From Deltaproteobacteria bacterium (GTDB taxonomy: Bacteria > Desulfobacterota > DSM-4660 > Desulfatiglandales > B25-G16), in NCBI GenBank assembly GCA_018400255.1, contig JAGYMO010000341.1, positions 1 through 44,305 of the forward strand: a stretch of 44,305 nt of DNA, read 5' to 3'. The notes beneath the pieces were generated by a model that saw only the letters and a program-made list of their open reading frames with translations, searched no databases and was not told the origin of the DNA. Shown piece after piece: positions 1 through 8,987 of the stretch. The position numbers and the translations under genes were made by a program. Position 1 is the stretch's first letter. Each line of letters starts with the position of its first letter.

Positions 1-68
1 AACATCGATCCCTAACTCATCACATAGTGCTTTCAGCTGAATGCTTCAGCCTTTAGCCTGAGACCTTC
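1..68. other. Window edge, non-coding
   Basis: No gene can be supported in these bases downstream of the first CDS. They include short self-complementary stretches (for example TTTCAGCTGAA) but no clear terminator with a T-run. A gene could begin just outside the window. Confidence 0.3.
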
Positions 69-839
69 TTAAACAGGATGGTTAAAAATAATACTGGAGC
101 AGGTAAGGCCAGCCTCTGCCTTTATAAGTTCTGATATGTCTATCGTTTTAACTGAAAAGCCGAGTTTTTGGAGTTTTTCTGCTGTTTTAGTGAACCCGGC
201 ATGAATATATACATTGTTGCCTATCCGTAGCGTATTTGCCGCCCATGGCTCGCCTTTATCAATGGTGACGATTTTAAAACCTTCGAATTCATTACGGTCA
301 ATCCATTCGGGATTTACAAGCAATGTCTGGTTATCTATTGCTGTGCAGGCAGACTTAAAATGGAGGCAGTCTTTTACAGTGACAAACCTGACAGTATAAC
401 CAAAAGGTTTTAACACGGAGGCGAGGGATTCTGCTCCACGATTATTTGTCCTCGGAGTAATTCCTGCATAGATATTGCTTCCAACCCTCAATACGTCTCC
501 GCCGTCAAGCGTTGAAGGATGTTTAATATGAAAAATATCCCTGTACTTCTTTAATTCTGATTCAACGCCGTTAACCTCCCCTCTTCGTGATTCTGCCCCC
601 ATGTTTGCCATTACTGCCAGTTCATCCACAACAACTGCTGTATCCTCTACAAAGGTTGAATCCGGGTATTCAAGGTTCATGGACATCTCGACTACCTTCA
701 GCCCTTCAGCTCTCATCATACCACAATATCTTTCATGCTGTTTAACGGCACGGTTAAAATCGATTGGTTTTCTGGTAATATAACTCAACTCACATCTGTT
801 TATTTCTGGAGATATTTCATGTGTCAGCGCAATAAGCAT
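69..839 (-). CDS. Dimethylargininase-family (DDAH) amidinohydrolase
   Basis: A 256-residue protein of the guanidino-group modifying superfamily. It matches N(omega),N(omega)-dimethylarginine dimethylaminohydrolase in length and motif order: acidic substrate-binding pair E65-D66 in FVEDTA, R85/R86, the LDGGDVL loop at 111-117, catalytic His160 in CLHFKSA, and the nucleophile Cys247 in GLTCSS. Members hydrolyse methylated arginines to citrulline plus a methylamine; some bacterial relatives act on other guanidino substrates, so the substrate is not settled by sequence. The start is ATG at 839. It has no signal peptide, so a cytoplasmic location is inferred. It is separated from tlyA by about 110 bases, with no obvious pathway partner nearby. 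Confidence 0.85.
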   Translation of the reverse strand: MLIALTHEISPEINRCELSYITRKPIDFNRAVKQHERYCGMMRAEGLKVVEMSMNLEYPDSTFVEDTAVVVDELAVMANMGAESRRGEVNGVESELKKYRDIFHIKHPSTLDGGDVLRVGSNIYAGITPRTNNRGAESLASVLKPFGYTVRFVTVKDCLHFKSACTAIDNQTLLVNPEWIDRNEFEGFKIVTIDKGEPWAANTLRIGNNVYIHAGFTKTAEKLQKLGFSVKTIDISELIKAEAGLTCSSIIFNHPV

Positions 840-951
840 ATTTAAATCATCCTTACATTTGAGATGACGGAAAGCTAAAATCCTCAGCCCTGCCTGGCAT
901 GATGGTTACAAAAAAAGTTAATCAACTCATATCAACAGGGTTTTATAATTA

Positions 952-1686
952 TTACTGATGTCTAAGATATACAAAAAATTCTTTATTTCCCTTTGCCCCC
1001 TTTATAGGGGATTCCATTTTTCCTAAAACAATCAAACCTGTTTCATTAAAATATTTAATCAAATCATCAACAACCTGCGTTTGTATTCCCTCATCTCGAA
1101 TAACACCGCCCTTCCCTACCATACCCTTGCCTGCCTCAAACTGAGGTTTGATAAGCGCGAGGACGAAGCTGTCACTAGTAAGAAACCTTAATGTTGCTGG
1201 TACAACTATTCGCAGTGATATAAAAGAAACATCAATTACGGCACCATCAATTACCTCATTCACCGATTCTTTTGTCAGATATCTTATATTTGCCCTCTCT
1301 ATCAAAAGAACCCTTGGATCTTTTCTCAAAGACCAAGCTATCTGTCCATACCCTACATCAACGGCAATCACCTTTTTTGCGCCGTGTTCAAGAAGGCAAC
1401 TGGTAAATCCACCAGTAGATGCCCCCACATCTAACATGGTTAACCCATTAACGCTTATCCCAAAATCTCTTAATGCCGCATTTAACTTTATTCCTCCCCT
1501 GCTTGCATACGGATTATCGTTTCCTATTATATGTATTGACGCCAATGGGTTTACAAGCCTACCAGGCTTATCTACAGTTTCGCCATTAACCCTGACCAAG
1601 CCCGCCATAATAATTCCCTGGGCCTTTTGCCTGCTTCCACTTAGCCCCTTTTCAGTCAATAACAAATCAAGTCTTTTTTTATTCAT
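952..1686 (-). CDS. tlyA: TlyA-family 23S/16S rRNA 2'-O-methyltransferase
   Basis: A 244-residue protein with an N-terminal S4 RNA-binding domain (about 3-62, beginning KKRLDLLLTEKGL) followed by an FtsJ/RrmJ methyltransferase domain. The SAM-binding motif is LDVGASTGGFTSCLL at about 80-94, followed by the acidic VIAVDVGYGQ strand and the ALIKPQFEAGKG motif with the catalytic-type lysine. Family members 2'-O-methylate cytidines in 16S and/or 23S rRNA; some are also described as hemolysins. The length is normal. No Shine-Dalgarno sequence is evident ahead of the ATG at 1686. It lies 49 bases downstream of the GAF-PilB gene on the same strand and may be read from the same transcript. Confidence 0.9.
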   Translation of the reverse strand: MNKKRLDLLLTEKGLSGSRQKAQGIIMAGLVRVNGETVDKPGRLVNPLASIHIIGNDNPYASRGGIKLNAALRDFGISVNGLTMLDVGASTGGFTSCLLEHGAKKVIAVDVGYGQIAWSLRKDPRVLLIERANIRYLTKESVNEVIDGAVIDVSFISLRIVVPATLRFLTSDSFVLALIKPQFEAGKGMVGKGGVIRDEGIQTQVVDDLIKYFNETGLIVLGKMESPIKGAKGNKEFFVYLRHQ

Positions 1687-1735
1687 TAGGAGAGCGGCTG
1701 CAATTTAAAGTAAATAAAACGCAAAGGGTGGCATT

Positions 1736-4081
1736 TTACATACACACCTTCCTAACCTGTAGCATATCTGTTTCGCCCATAAATATTCTCCTTATGCCGT
1801 CTTGCATTAAGGTTGTCATACCATCATGTACGGCTTGCTTCTTAATATTTTCAACAGCAGCCCTTTTTTGAATCATCGACTTCATTTCGCTTCCGCCAAC
1901 CAGAAGTTCAAACAAGGCAGCCCTTCCTTTATATCCTGTATTATTACATTTTGGGCAACCCTTTGGTTTATAAAGGGTAATATCATCATTATAAGGTATA
2001 TTCAATGAATCAAAATCACCATTATATTCTCTAACCAACGAGTCATATTCACTCCTGGTTGGGTGATATGGCTCCTTGCAATCTGGACAAAGTGTTCTAA
2101 CCAATCTCTGTGCAAGGATACCCAAAAGGGCATCAGCAAAATTAAAGGGATCCATCCCCATATCTAATAATCGAACAATAGTTTCTGCCGCACTGTTTGT
2201 ATGCAACGTTGAAAATACCAAATGACCTGTCAGGGATGCTTCTATTCCTGTAGAAACTGTCTCCTTGTCCCTCATCTCACCAACCATAATAACGTCTGGG
2301 TCCGCCCTTAAAAATGATCTCATTGCCTCAGCAAAATTAAAACCTATTTTAGGCTTTACCTGAACCTGGCGAAGCCCTTCCTGCGTGATCTCGACTGGGT
2401 CCTCCGCAGTCCAGATCTTTATCTCCGTGTTGTTAATAAAATGTAAGGCTGAATGCAGCGTAGTGGTCTTTCCACTTCCAGTTGGCCCTACTACAAGAAT
2501 AATTCCATAAGGTTTTTTAACTAAGTTAACAAATGAATTATAATCCCTTTCACACATACCCATTTTATTGAGAGATATTGGCCCACCTGTTGCCAGCAAC
2601 CGAAGCACAACATCCTCATTCTGCCCTGAAGTTGGTATTGTGGCAACCCTTAGTTCCAAATCCAGGGGGGCATACCTACTAAATCGTATCTTGCCGTCCT
2701 GTGGAAGACGTCTTTCAGCTATATCAAGATCGCTCATAATCTTAACTCTTGAATTTATAGCATTCTTATATGTGTAAGGTATGGTTTGATAAATTTGGCA
2801 TAAACCGTCAATCCTAAATCTTATAACCTCATCTCCCTTTCCCGGCCTGGGCTCTATATGAATATCGGATGCCCCTCTATTGTATGCATCGATAATCATC
2901 TTATTAACCAATTGCACCACAGCCGAATCTTCCTCCGTGACTCTTTCAAGTTCAAGCTCGTCGTCGTCTTGTTCACCATAGTCTAATTGACCAAGAATAT
3001 CCTCTATACTTCCAGATTTATTCATAAGGCCAGATCTCTTCACATCAAAGAAAAGATCTATCATTTTAGAAATATCATCCCTTAAAGAAACACAGAACTC
3101 AAACTCTTCCCCGGCTATAAGCCGTTTTATTGTATCTTGATCAGGTAAATAATCTGGATTTTCCATTGCAATGACTATCTTATAGTCAGATTGATATACA
3201 GGGACAAAATGATTTCTTCTTAAATATGCCGGCCTAAGGCCTTTTAGCAATTGCCCGGGAATAGCCATCCCTTCATCATATGGAATAAAACGGGTATTAT
3301 AAAATATACTTAGCGACTTACCAATATCTTCCTTCGCTACATGATATTCATTCATAAGAACGTTTTCCACTGTACTTTTTTTCTTTCTCGCCAGGTTAAT
3401 AGCGCTTTCCAAGTCTTTAGATGTAATTACATTGCTAATTATAAGGTAATCAAATCTTGAACGTCTAGCACGTTGTTTCAGCCTATTGTGGTTATAAAAG
3501 GCAATCGCTAAAACCTCGGCTATCTCTATAAGTGATCTCTGATCTTCAGCCGTAAAAGCGTTTCCGTTCGTCTTATTAATAAGCTGGATTACGCCCAAAA
3601 GGTATTTCTTGAATTTTATAGGCGCGGCCAATATCTGTGTTGTTTTGTAGCCTGTTTTTTGATCCCAGCTCATATCAAACATCAATTGAGGGCTAATATT
3701 TTTTAATTCTTCACTATTATAAGCATTTTCGATGTTTGCAATTTTTCCTGTAGCAGCGCAATAGCCGGCAATACTTTTATCGTCAATCGGAACACGAATT
3801 TCGCTTATCTCCTTACCAGTTTTAAACCGTGAAACTATCTCACGATTGACCCTATCGACTACATAGATAGTTAATCGCTCTGAATCAAAAAGGCTTAGGA
3901 CACTTTGCCTTAAGTTAATTAATATGTCATCGATTCCATTAGAAGAGTTTATTTTGTTTGTAATATCATTTAAGCGCCTTGTGAATTGAAGCTCCCTCTT
4001 TAGGGCGTTAATATCAGAGGTTTTTTCTTTTGCACTTTCATCTATTATAAATTTTATTGCATTTGGTTTTTGAGTAAGCAT
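1736..4081 (-). CDS. GAF-domain PilB/GspE-type secretion or pilus ATPase
   Basis: About 781 residues from the ATG at 4081; a TTG at 4087 would add two. Residue numbers count from the TTG. An N-terminal GAF domain (about 45-200) is followed by a T2SSE/MshE N-terminal domain (about 215-345) and the hexameric ATPase. Visible motifs are Walker A GPTGSGKTT (534-542), Asp box WTAEDPVE (559-566), Walker B region ADPDVIMVGEMRDKE (595-609), His box GHLVFSTLHTN (621-631), and a zinc tetracysteine C667/C670/C711/C714. The family powers type IV pilus or type II secretion pseudopilus assembly at the inner membrane. No pilin, PilC/GspF or secretin gene is nearby, so the system it serves is unknown. The GAF fusion suggests control by a small ligand (inference). 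Confidence 0.88.
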   Translation of the reverse strand: MLTQKPNAIKFIIDESAKEKTSDINALKRELQFTRRLNDITNKINSSNGIDDILINLRQSVLSLFDSERLTIYVVDRVNREIVSRFKTGKEISEIRVPIDDKSIAGYCAATGKIANIENAYNSEELKNISPQLMFDMSWDQKTGYKTTQILAAPIKFKKYLLGVIQLINKTNGNAFTAEDQRSLIEIAEVLAIAFYNHNRLKQRARRSRFDYLIISNVITSKDLESAINLARKKKSTVENVLMNEYHVAKEDIGKSLSIFYNTRFIPYDEGMAIPGQLLKGLRPAYLRRNHFVPVYQSDYKIVIAMENPDYLPDQDTIKRLIAGEEFEFCVSLRDDISKMIDLFFDVKRSGLMNKSGSIEDILGQLDYGEQDDDELELERVTEEDSAVVQLVNKMIIDAYNRGASDIHIEPRPGKGDEVIRFRIDGLCQIYQTIPYTYKNAINSRVKIMSDLDIAERRLPQDGKIRFSRYAPLDLELRVATIPTSGQNEDVVLRLLATGGPISLNKMGMCERDYNSFVNLVKKPYGIILVVGPTGSGKTTTLHSALHFINNTEIKIWTAEDPVEITQEGLRQVQVKPKIGFNFAEAMRSFLRADPDVIMVGEMRDKETVSTGIEASLTGHLVFSTLHTNSAAETIVRLLDMGMDPFNFADALLGILAQRLVRTLCPDCKEPYHPTRSEYDSLVREYNGDFDSLNIPYNDDITLYKPKGCPKCNNTGYKGRAALFELLVGGSEMKSMIQKRAAVENIKKQAVHDGMTTLMQDGIRRIFMGETDMLQVRKVCM

Positions 4082-4087
4082 AGGCAA

Positions 4088-4529
4088 AGCACCATAATTG
4101 ACGTTAAGGGTGTTAAAATTATCTTTAGAGTAACGAAATAATCATTTTATCTCTTTATGCCTTTAAATAGAGGTCTGCAAAATATAAGCCATATTTGTCA
4201 ATTAGAAGTTTACAATTTATGGAATTTATTATAAATGTTTCCTTTAAATAGTAATTTTATCTGAAATAGTTCAATCTTGTCAAGAGGTACAATTAATCAT
4301 ATTTTAGCCAGGAACACTATTTATTTAATCTAAAAATAAAGATTTATGCACTTTAGTAGTTACCCTTTGTATCTATATATTATGTATCGTCCAGACTTTT
4401 TTATCAAAGCCAATTATGCGACAAACACACAAACGCTTGGCCCTTATAGTAAACCAATCTAATAAATCGGCTTAAAAAACATTAACCTTTAGCATTAAAC
4501 AATATAACCCTGTATTAATTTTTATTAGC
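4088..4529. other. Divergent intergenic region, possible promoters
   Basis: A 442-base AT-rich stretch between the divergent PilB-like gene and maf. No ORF resembles a protein. The best sigma-70-like pair on the plus strand is TTGTCA at 4277-4282 and TATTTT at 4300-4305 with a 17-base spacer, about 225 bases ahead of maf. A weaker pair starts with TTGTCA at 4195-4200. Given the base composition these matches could be chance. Confidence 0.3.
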
Positions 4530-5168
4530 ATGTTCAATGGAGTAAAAATAAACAAGCATAACCCTCTTTTATTGGCATCTTCCTCCCCAAGACGTAAATC
4601 AATACTCAGACAGATAGGTATTCCGTTTGTAGCAATGAAAAGTAGGTTCAAGGAGCCCATTTATGAAAATTTATCACCCGAGGAAGGAGCTTGTAAGGCG
4701 GCACTTAATAAGTCCAGGGCAGTGCATGAAATTAGAAAAAAGCAATGGGTACTTGGCGCAGACACCATAGTAGTGCTAAATAATGTAATATCCGGAAAGC
4801 CAAAAGATCCAGGGGACTGTCGTAATACACTTAACATGTTACAAGGAAAAGCCCACAATACAATAACTGGCTTTTGCATACTTGATTATAGGGGCGAGAT
4901 AGCACATTTAGAATCAGTTGTAACAAAAGTTAAAATCAAAAAATTAATGGGCGATGAAATAGAGAATTATATAAAAACAGGCGAACCGTTTGGCAAGGCT
5001 GGAAGCTATGCTATACAGGGCATTGGCTCCTTTATGATAGAATACATAAACGGTTCTTACACAAATGTTGTTGGCCTACCCGTCTTTGAAGTTATAAACG
5101 CCCTTGTTAAATGTAGGGCAATTGATGGCTTCCCCTTGATGGAAGATGAAATCAACTACTATCCCTAA
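4530..5168 (+). CDS. maf: Maf-family nucleotide pyrophosphatase
   Basis: A 212-residue Maf/YceF/YhdE-type protein. The family signature ASSSPRRKSIL sits at about 16-26, with GADTIVVL, the GKPKD motif, and the TGFC and GEPFGKAGSYAIQG motifs later. Maf proteins hydrolyse non-canonical or modified NTPs (dTTP/UTP/m7GTP subfamilies) to the monophosphate, and Maf overproduction blocks septation in some bacteria. The start is ATG at 4530; no strong ribosome-binding site precedes it. The last four residues and the stop codon lie inside a dispersed intergenic repeat whose second copy is near 26.7 kb, so the native C-terminus may have been replaced. Confidence 0.92.
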   Translation: MFNGVKINKHNPLLLASSSPRRKSILRQIGIPFVAMKSRFKEPIYENLSPEEGACKAALNKSRAVHEIRKKQWVLGADTIVVLNNVISGKPKDPGDCRNTLNMLQGKAHNTITGFCILDYRGEIAHLESVVTKVKIKKLMGDEIENYIKTGEPFGKAGSYAIQGIGSFMIEYINGSYTNVVGLPVFEVINALVKCRAIDGFPLMEDEINYYP

Positions 5169-5384
5169 AAGGGGTAGCTTGAGGGTCAGAGGCACAAAGG
5201 CAGAAAGGCACAGACAGGCCTTTTCCGCTTTGCCCCTTTAGCTCTTAACCAGATAGAATTATTCAACTAAAGTCTTTGCATGTCGGAGCAAAGCGGAAAT
5301 CCCGATCACGGGGTCGAAGATTCCCGACGATACGTCGGGAGAAGGCGAGGGTTTCTCTCCCATTCCTCGAAGGAGACAATAAAA
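5152..5384. repeat. Dispersed intergenic repeat, copy 1
   Basis: About 233 bases closely similar to 26735-27028. Shared blocks include TCAACTACTATCCCTAAAAG at the left edge, GGGTCAGAGGCAC, CAGACAGGCCTTT, the AACCAGATA-AATTATT block, AAGCGGA-ATCCCG, and GAAGGCGAGGG. It is rich in hairpins: CTATCCCT-aaa-AGGGGTAG at the left end and a perfect TCCCGACG-ata-CGTCGGGA. It is GC-richer than its surroundings and has no ORF. The left edge overlaps the 3' end of maf. Confidence 0.8.
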
Positions 5385-5445
5385 TCCACGCTCATTGGCG
5401 CTTAATTATACCGCTTTAAATTTTAATTATAGTTGCAAATGCGAA

Positions 5446-6186
5446 TTATTTAGAATAGGACCTCTGCCTTACTATTTCAGAAAATATCACCCCTGAAGCT
5501 ACCGACACATTAAGTGAATCGATTTGCCCGAAGCCTGGTATGCTTACTATATGATCACATTTTTCTCTCACTATCCTGGCCAAGCCCTTTTCTTCATTTC
5601 CCATTACAAGAGCAACATCTCTTCTCCAGTCAAATTCATAAATACTTGTATTGCTCTCTCCTGAGGCCCCTATTATCCATACATTATTTTTTGCTAATTC
5701 ATCGATTGCCCTCGATAAATTTACTACCCTTGTTACCGGAAGGTGAGCTGAACCCCCAGCTGAAGTTTTATGAACAATATCATTAATACATGCGGACCTA
5801 TCTTTCGGTAATATAAGGCCTTGAACACCAAAAAATTCAGCCGTCCTAATCAGCGCCCCAAGATTACCCGTATCAGTAATATGATCAGCTACAAGAAGGA
5901 GGCCCTTCCCATCGCTTTCAATCGCAGTTGTAATCAATTCATCTAGATTAAAATATCTATAATTTTTTAACAAAGCCACTATGCCCTGATGAGATAAATT
6001 CGGCATTATGCTATCTATGTAAGCCTTATCCTTGAATTTAATGGGTACCCCTTTTTTCTCCGCCAAATCCAGTATCTCCTGAATACGGTGTATTTTCCTC
6101 TGTTCGGCGATCACAATCTCAATTATAGTATTGCCTTTTCTGAGGGTTTCTCTAACTGCATTTATACCTGATACAAAATAAGACAT
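5446..6186 (-). CDS. rlmB: TrmH/SpoU-family rRNA 2'-O-ribose methyltransferase (RlmB type)
   Basis: A 246-residue SPOUT methyltransferase. An N-terminal substrate-binding domain (about 1-80, beginning YFVSGINAVRETL) is followed by the knotted SAM-binding domain. That domain shows all three SpoU motifs: GNLGALIRTAEFFG, ALVMGNEEKGL and IPGFGQIDSLNVSVA. The architecture and length match RlmB, which methylates G2251 of 23S rRNA in E. coli; related TrmH enzymes act on tRNA, so the target is assigned by similarity of layout. It lies downstream of gmk on the same strand, 156 bases away. Confidence 0.9.
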   Translation of the reverse strand: MSYFVSGINAVRETLRKGNTIIEIVIAEQRKIHRIQEILDLAEKKGVPIKFKDKAYIDSIMPNLSHQGIVALLKNYRYFNLDELITTAIESDGKGLLLVADHITDTGNLGALIRTAEFFGVQGLILPKDRSACINDIVHKTSAGGSAHLPVTRVVNLSRAIDELAKNNVWIIGASGESNTSIYEFDWRRDVALVMGNEEKGLARIVREKCDHIVSIPGFGQIDSLNVSVASGVIFSEIVRQRSYSK

Positions 6187-6342
6187 AATTTAATCAGAGC
6201 TTTGTACAACAGTGGAAATTGAAAAATGGGTATGAATTCTCTATATTTATTATATGCTCCACGTCTGCCAATCGTTTAACCTTATTGTATAAAATAAGTC
6301 CTGTAAAATAGTGGACCAAGCTCTATGTGCCTAATTTATAAG

Positions 6343-6942
6343 CTATAGATGGAATAGTTGTTTAACCAAAGACAGCCTTTTCGTTTTATAGGCCCTGCTA
6401 GAAACAATAACTGCCTTAACTTCTTCAACCGCTTTATCTAAATTATCATTAATGATAATATAGTCATAATCTACACATTGTTGAATTTCCTCCATGGCCT
6501 TGGTAATTCTTAATTCTATATTCTTTTCACCACCCTTTGTCCTCTTTTTTAATCTTTCCTCAAGGGCTTGTATTGATGGCGGTAAAATAAATATCAGCGA
6601 AGAATCAGGGTATCTTGTTTTAACCGCCCTGGCGCCTCGTATATCAAGGTCCATCAAGAGATCCTCCCCTGAAGATAATGCTTTTTCCATGCTTTCAAAA
6701 GAAGTCCCGTAATATTTGCCGTAGACAAAGGCCCATTCCAAAAATTCTCTATTTTCAATCATTTTTTGAAACCCATCCTCATCTATGAAATAATAATGAA
6801 TGCCATGGGCCTCCCCCTTCCTTGGCTTTCTAGTTGTATGCGAGATACAGTACCCTATTGTACTGATATCTTTTTTTACACTATGTATAATTGTGGTCTT
6901 TCCACTTCCGGAAGGTGCAGTTATAATAAAAATATTTCCCAT
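6343..6942 (-). CDS. gmk: Guanylate kinase
   Basis: About 199 residues, converting GMP plus ATP to GDP plus ADP. The P-loop APSGSGKTTI follows the start directly. The GMP-binding region SHTTRKPRKGEAHGIHYYF and the DLDIRGARAVK segment are typical of the family. A TTG at 6951 would add three residues, but the ATG at 6942 gives the usual guanylate kinase N-terminus and is preferred; the upstream ribosome-binding site is weak in either case. It is downstream of yicC and the remA-like gene, as in many bacteria. The rpoZ gene that often follows gmk is not seen between gmk and rlmB. Confidence 0.95.
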   Translation of the reverse strand: MGNIFIITAPSGSGKTTIIHSVKKDISTIGYCISHTTRKPRKGEAHGIHYYFIDEDGFQKMIENREFLEWAFVYGKYYGTSFESMEKALSSGEDLLMDLDIRGARAVKTRYPDSSLIFILPPSIQALEERLKKRTKGGEKNIELRITKAMEEIQQCVDYDYIIINDNLDKAVEEVKAVIVSSRAYKTKRLSLVKQLFHL

Positions 6943-7098
6943 ATCAACCAATACTCATGCAGAATAATTGAATAAACATAATTTTTTTAATCCATTTTAA
7001 AGAATCAAATAATTTCTCTCAATGTCCGCCAAAGCATTTTAAAGAACAAAAAAATGAAAGATTCTGTATGCAAGAACAAAGGTAAAAAGACAGAAAAG

Positions 7099-7368
7099 CT
7101 AAAACAAGTCTTCATCTCGCAATGAGCCATCAGGAGAAAATCTTTGTGCTATTGTTTCAGATTGAACAGCCGACATTATTACGTGATTGCTATCTGTTAT
7201 TATTACAGATCTAGTCTTTCTTCCTTGAGTCGCATCAATTAATCTTTTCTCATCTCTTGCCTCCTCACGAAGTCTTCGGATTGGCGCAGAAGATGGTGAG
7301 ATTATTGCTACAACCCTTCTCGACACAAGAAAATTGCCAAAACCAACACTGAGTAAATTTGAATCCAT
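7099..7368 (-). CDS. RemA/DUF370-family DNA-binding protein
   Basis: An 89-residue DUF370 protein. The family hallmarks are the N-terminal LLSVGFGNFLVSRRVVAIIS stretch, the SAPIRRLREEARDE segment, and the RKTRSVIITDSNHVIMSAVQ block followed by TIAQRF. In Bacillus subtilis the homologue RemA is a ring-forming DNA-binding regulator of biofilm matrix and osmoprotection genes; its role in Gram-negative anaerobes is not established. A GGAG lies nine bases before the ATG at 7368. The position between yicC and gmk is the family's conserved neighbourhood. Confidence 0.9.
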   Translation of the reverse strand: MDSNLLSVGFGNFLVSRRVVAIISPSSAPIRRLREEARDEKRLIDATQGRKTRSVIITDSNHVIMSAVQSETIAQRFSPDGSLRDEDLF

Positions 7369-7531
7369 GAATATTTTCTCCTGTTTTCAATTGAATTACG
7401 TTACAAGAAGAATCCCCTTTTCTGTGAATTACTATTCTTGCCAGAAACAGCCCAATAAATACGGTGTTGTTTTTTATAGTACCGTTAAACACGCTGTAAA
7501 TGCTCTCTGAGAATATGCCGGTATTGTATCT

Positions 7532-8413
7532 TTATTCGATATTCTGAATTTGTTCTCTTAATTTCTCCAGTTCCGCCTTCACCTCAACAACAAAGTGGGA
7601 AATGATCGAATCAGAGGCCTTGGAGCCAATTGTATTAACCTCCCTGTTTAGCTCCTGTAATAAAAAATCTAACTTACGCCCTACCGCGTTATCCTGGCTC
7701 ATAAAATATTTAAACTGTTCTAAATGGCTTTCCATTCTGACAAGCTCTTCGGTAATATCAGATTTTTCGGCCATAAATGCTACTTCTTGAGAAAGCCTTT
7801 CGTCATTTATTTCTAAATCTTCAATTAGCTTCTTAATAGATTGGGTTAACTTTTTTGTATATTCTTTAACCGTCTTATTAGATCTTTCCCTTATCCCATT
7901 GATATATCGTGCAATTATCTGCAACCTATTAAAAAAATCTTTTTCTATGGCACTACCTTCATTTTTTCTCATAGTATCAAACGATAGCATGGCCTTTTCT
8001 ATCAAAGCCTTCAAGTCTGGCCATAATTTCTCCATCTCAGGGGTTTCTTCGTTCACAATGATAATATCTTTCAATTGATAAAAATAGGCCAAATCAGGCG
8101 GCTTTTCAAACCCAAGCTCTCTGTTTAATTCACTGAAAATAGTAATATACGACTTTAATAATGGTCGATTTAACTTTAATTGAAAATCCTTTCCAGTGTC
8201 ATTCTTTCTCTGTACTGATACCTCAATTCTCCCCCGTTCAGCCGTTGAAGAAACCATTTCCCTAATTTTTCCCTCTAGCACCTTAAAACTATGAGAAAGG
8301 TGGACAATGATGTCTCTATAGCGATAGTTGACAGACCTTATTTCAACAATAAACCCTTCTTCATCACCTTCTAAAGACTCAGCCCTTCCATAAGCTGTCA
8401 TGCTTTTAAGCAT
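7532..8413 (-). CDS. yicC: YicC/YloC-family endoribonuclease-like protein
   Basis: About 293 residues. YicC_N (from LKSMTAYGRAE, about 1-155) precedes the C-terminal DUF1732 domain with its ELNREVNTIGSKASD motif and the REQIQNIE tail. E. coli YicC is linked to decay of the small RNA RyhB; YicC proteins are proposed RNases. The open frame reaches 8440. The ATG at 8413 is chosen because AGAGGG lies at ideal distance upstream and because family members begin with M-x-K/R-SMT. It is the first gene of the yicC-remA-gmk set. Confidence 0.92.
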   Translation of the reverse strand: MLKSMTAYGRAESLEGDEEGFIVEIRSVNYRYRDIIVHLSHSFKVLEGKIREMVSSTAERGRIEVSVQRKNDTGKDFQLKLNRPLLKSYITIFSELNRELGFEKPPDLAYFYQLKDIIIVNEETPEMEKLWPDLKALIEKAMLSFDTMRKNEGSAIEKDFFNRLQIIARYINGIRERSNKTVKEYTKKLTQSIKKLIEDLEINDERLSQEVAFMAEKSDITEELVRMESHLEQFKYFMSQDNAVGRKLDFLLQELNREVNTIGSKASDSIISHFVVEVKAELEKLREQIQNIE

Positions 8414-8453
8414 ACTATTATCCCTCTTTTCTATGTTCACAAACTTATTCTAA

Positions 8454-8987
8454 TTAATTCTTTTCCCCTCTTAAGTACGATAAATAATCAGCTCGTAGCG
8501 TATTAAACCAGGCCAAGGCCTTTTCATCTTTATAGTCTGGATACGTCCACGGTAAAGGCTTGAATGATCCAGCATGAAAAACAAGGGTTAAATCCGCATA
8601 TATACCATTTCCCAAATAAATCCTGTGGGTATAATTCTTACCAGTGGCAAGCACTAATCGTTCCAGAGAAATATAACCAGGGTCAATATTTATTTTTCTT
8701 TGCTCGCCGGAAAGGTGCTCATTTTCAATTTTATTGGTTATTAACTTGGCTTCCACTAAAAATTCAGGGTGTTTAAGGTTTTCGAAAGATATGAAGCGCC
8801 TATATAAAGGCCATCCCATTTCCTTTGCATAATATGTAGTCCTGTCAAAGGTAATCTCCTCACTAACCCAGTCAACAATGCCAAAATAGTTTTCAACTTG
8901 TTTAGTTACCTTCGTTATCAGATCTACATCTGCGGAAAACAGGCTGCTTATCAATTTCACCTTCTGTGCGGGTATTGGCTTACTCAC
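8454..8987 (-). CDS. DUF4416 family protein
   Basis: A 177-residue protein matching DUF4416 in length and in motifs such as KPIPAQKVKLISSLFSAD near the start, YYAKEMGWPLYRRFISFE, INIDPGYISLERLVLATGKN, and the LPWTYPDYK and WFNTLRADYL blocks near the end. The function is unknown. The family is seen mainly in Desulfobacterota and neighbouring anaerobic phyla, so it is also a hint to lineage. It ends 40 bases before the yicC start and is probably co-transcribed with it. It has no signal peptide or membrane segment. Confidence 0.85.
   Translation of the reverse strand: MSKPIPAQKVKLISSLFSADVDLITKVTKQVENYFGIVDWVSEEITFDRTTYYAKEMGWPLYRRFISFENLKHPEFLVEAKLITNKIENEHLSGEQRKINIDPGYISLERLVLATGKNYTHRIYLGNGIYADLTLVFHAGSFKPLPWTYPDYKDEKALAWFNTLRADYLSYLRGEKN

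Noticed and set aside
1148..1708. A 186-codon open frame on the plus strand
   Set aside because: It lies fully opposite tlyA, has no family resemblance and no ribosome-binding site; it is a shadow frame.
6187..6342. rpoZ expected after gmk
   Set aside because: No frame in the 156 bases encodes an omega-like protein with its usual N-terminus.
7265..7492. A 75-codon minus-strand frame ahead of the remA-like gene
   Set aside because: It overlaps the start of the real gene in another frame and matches no family.
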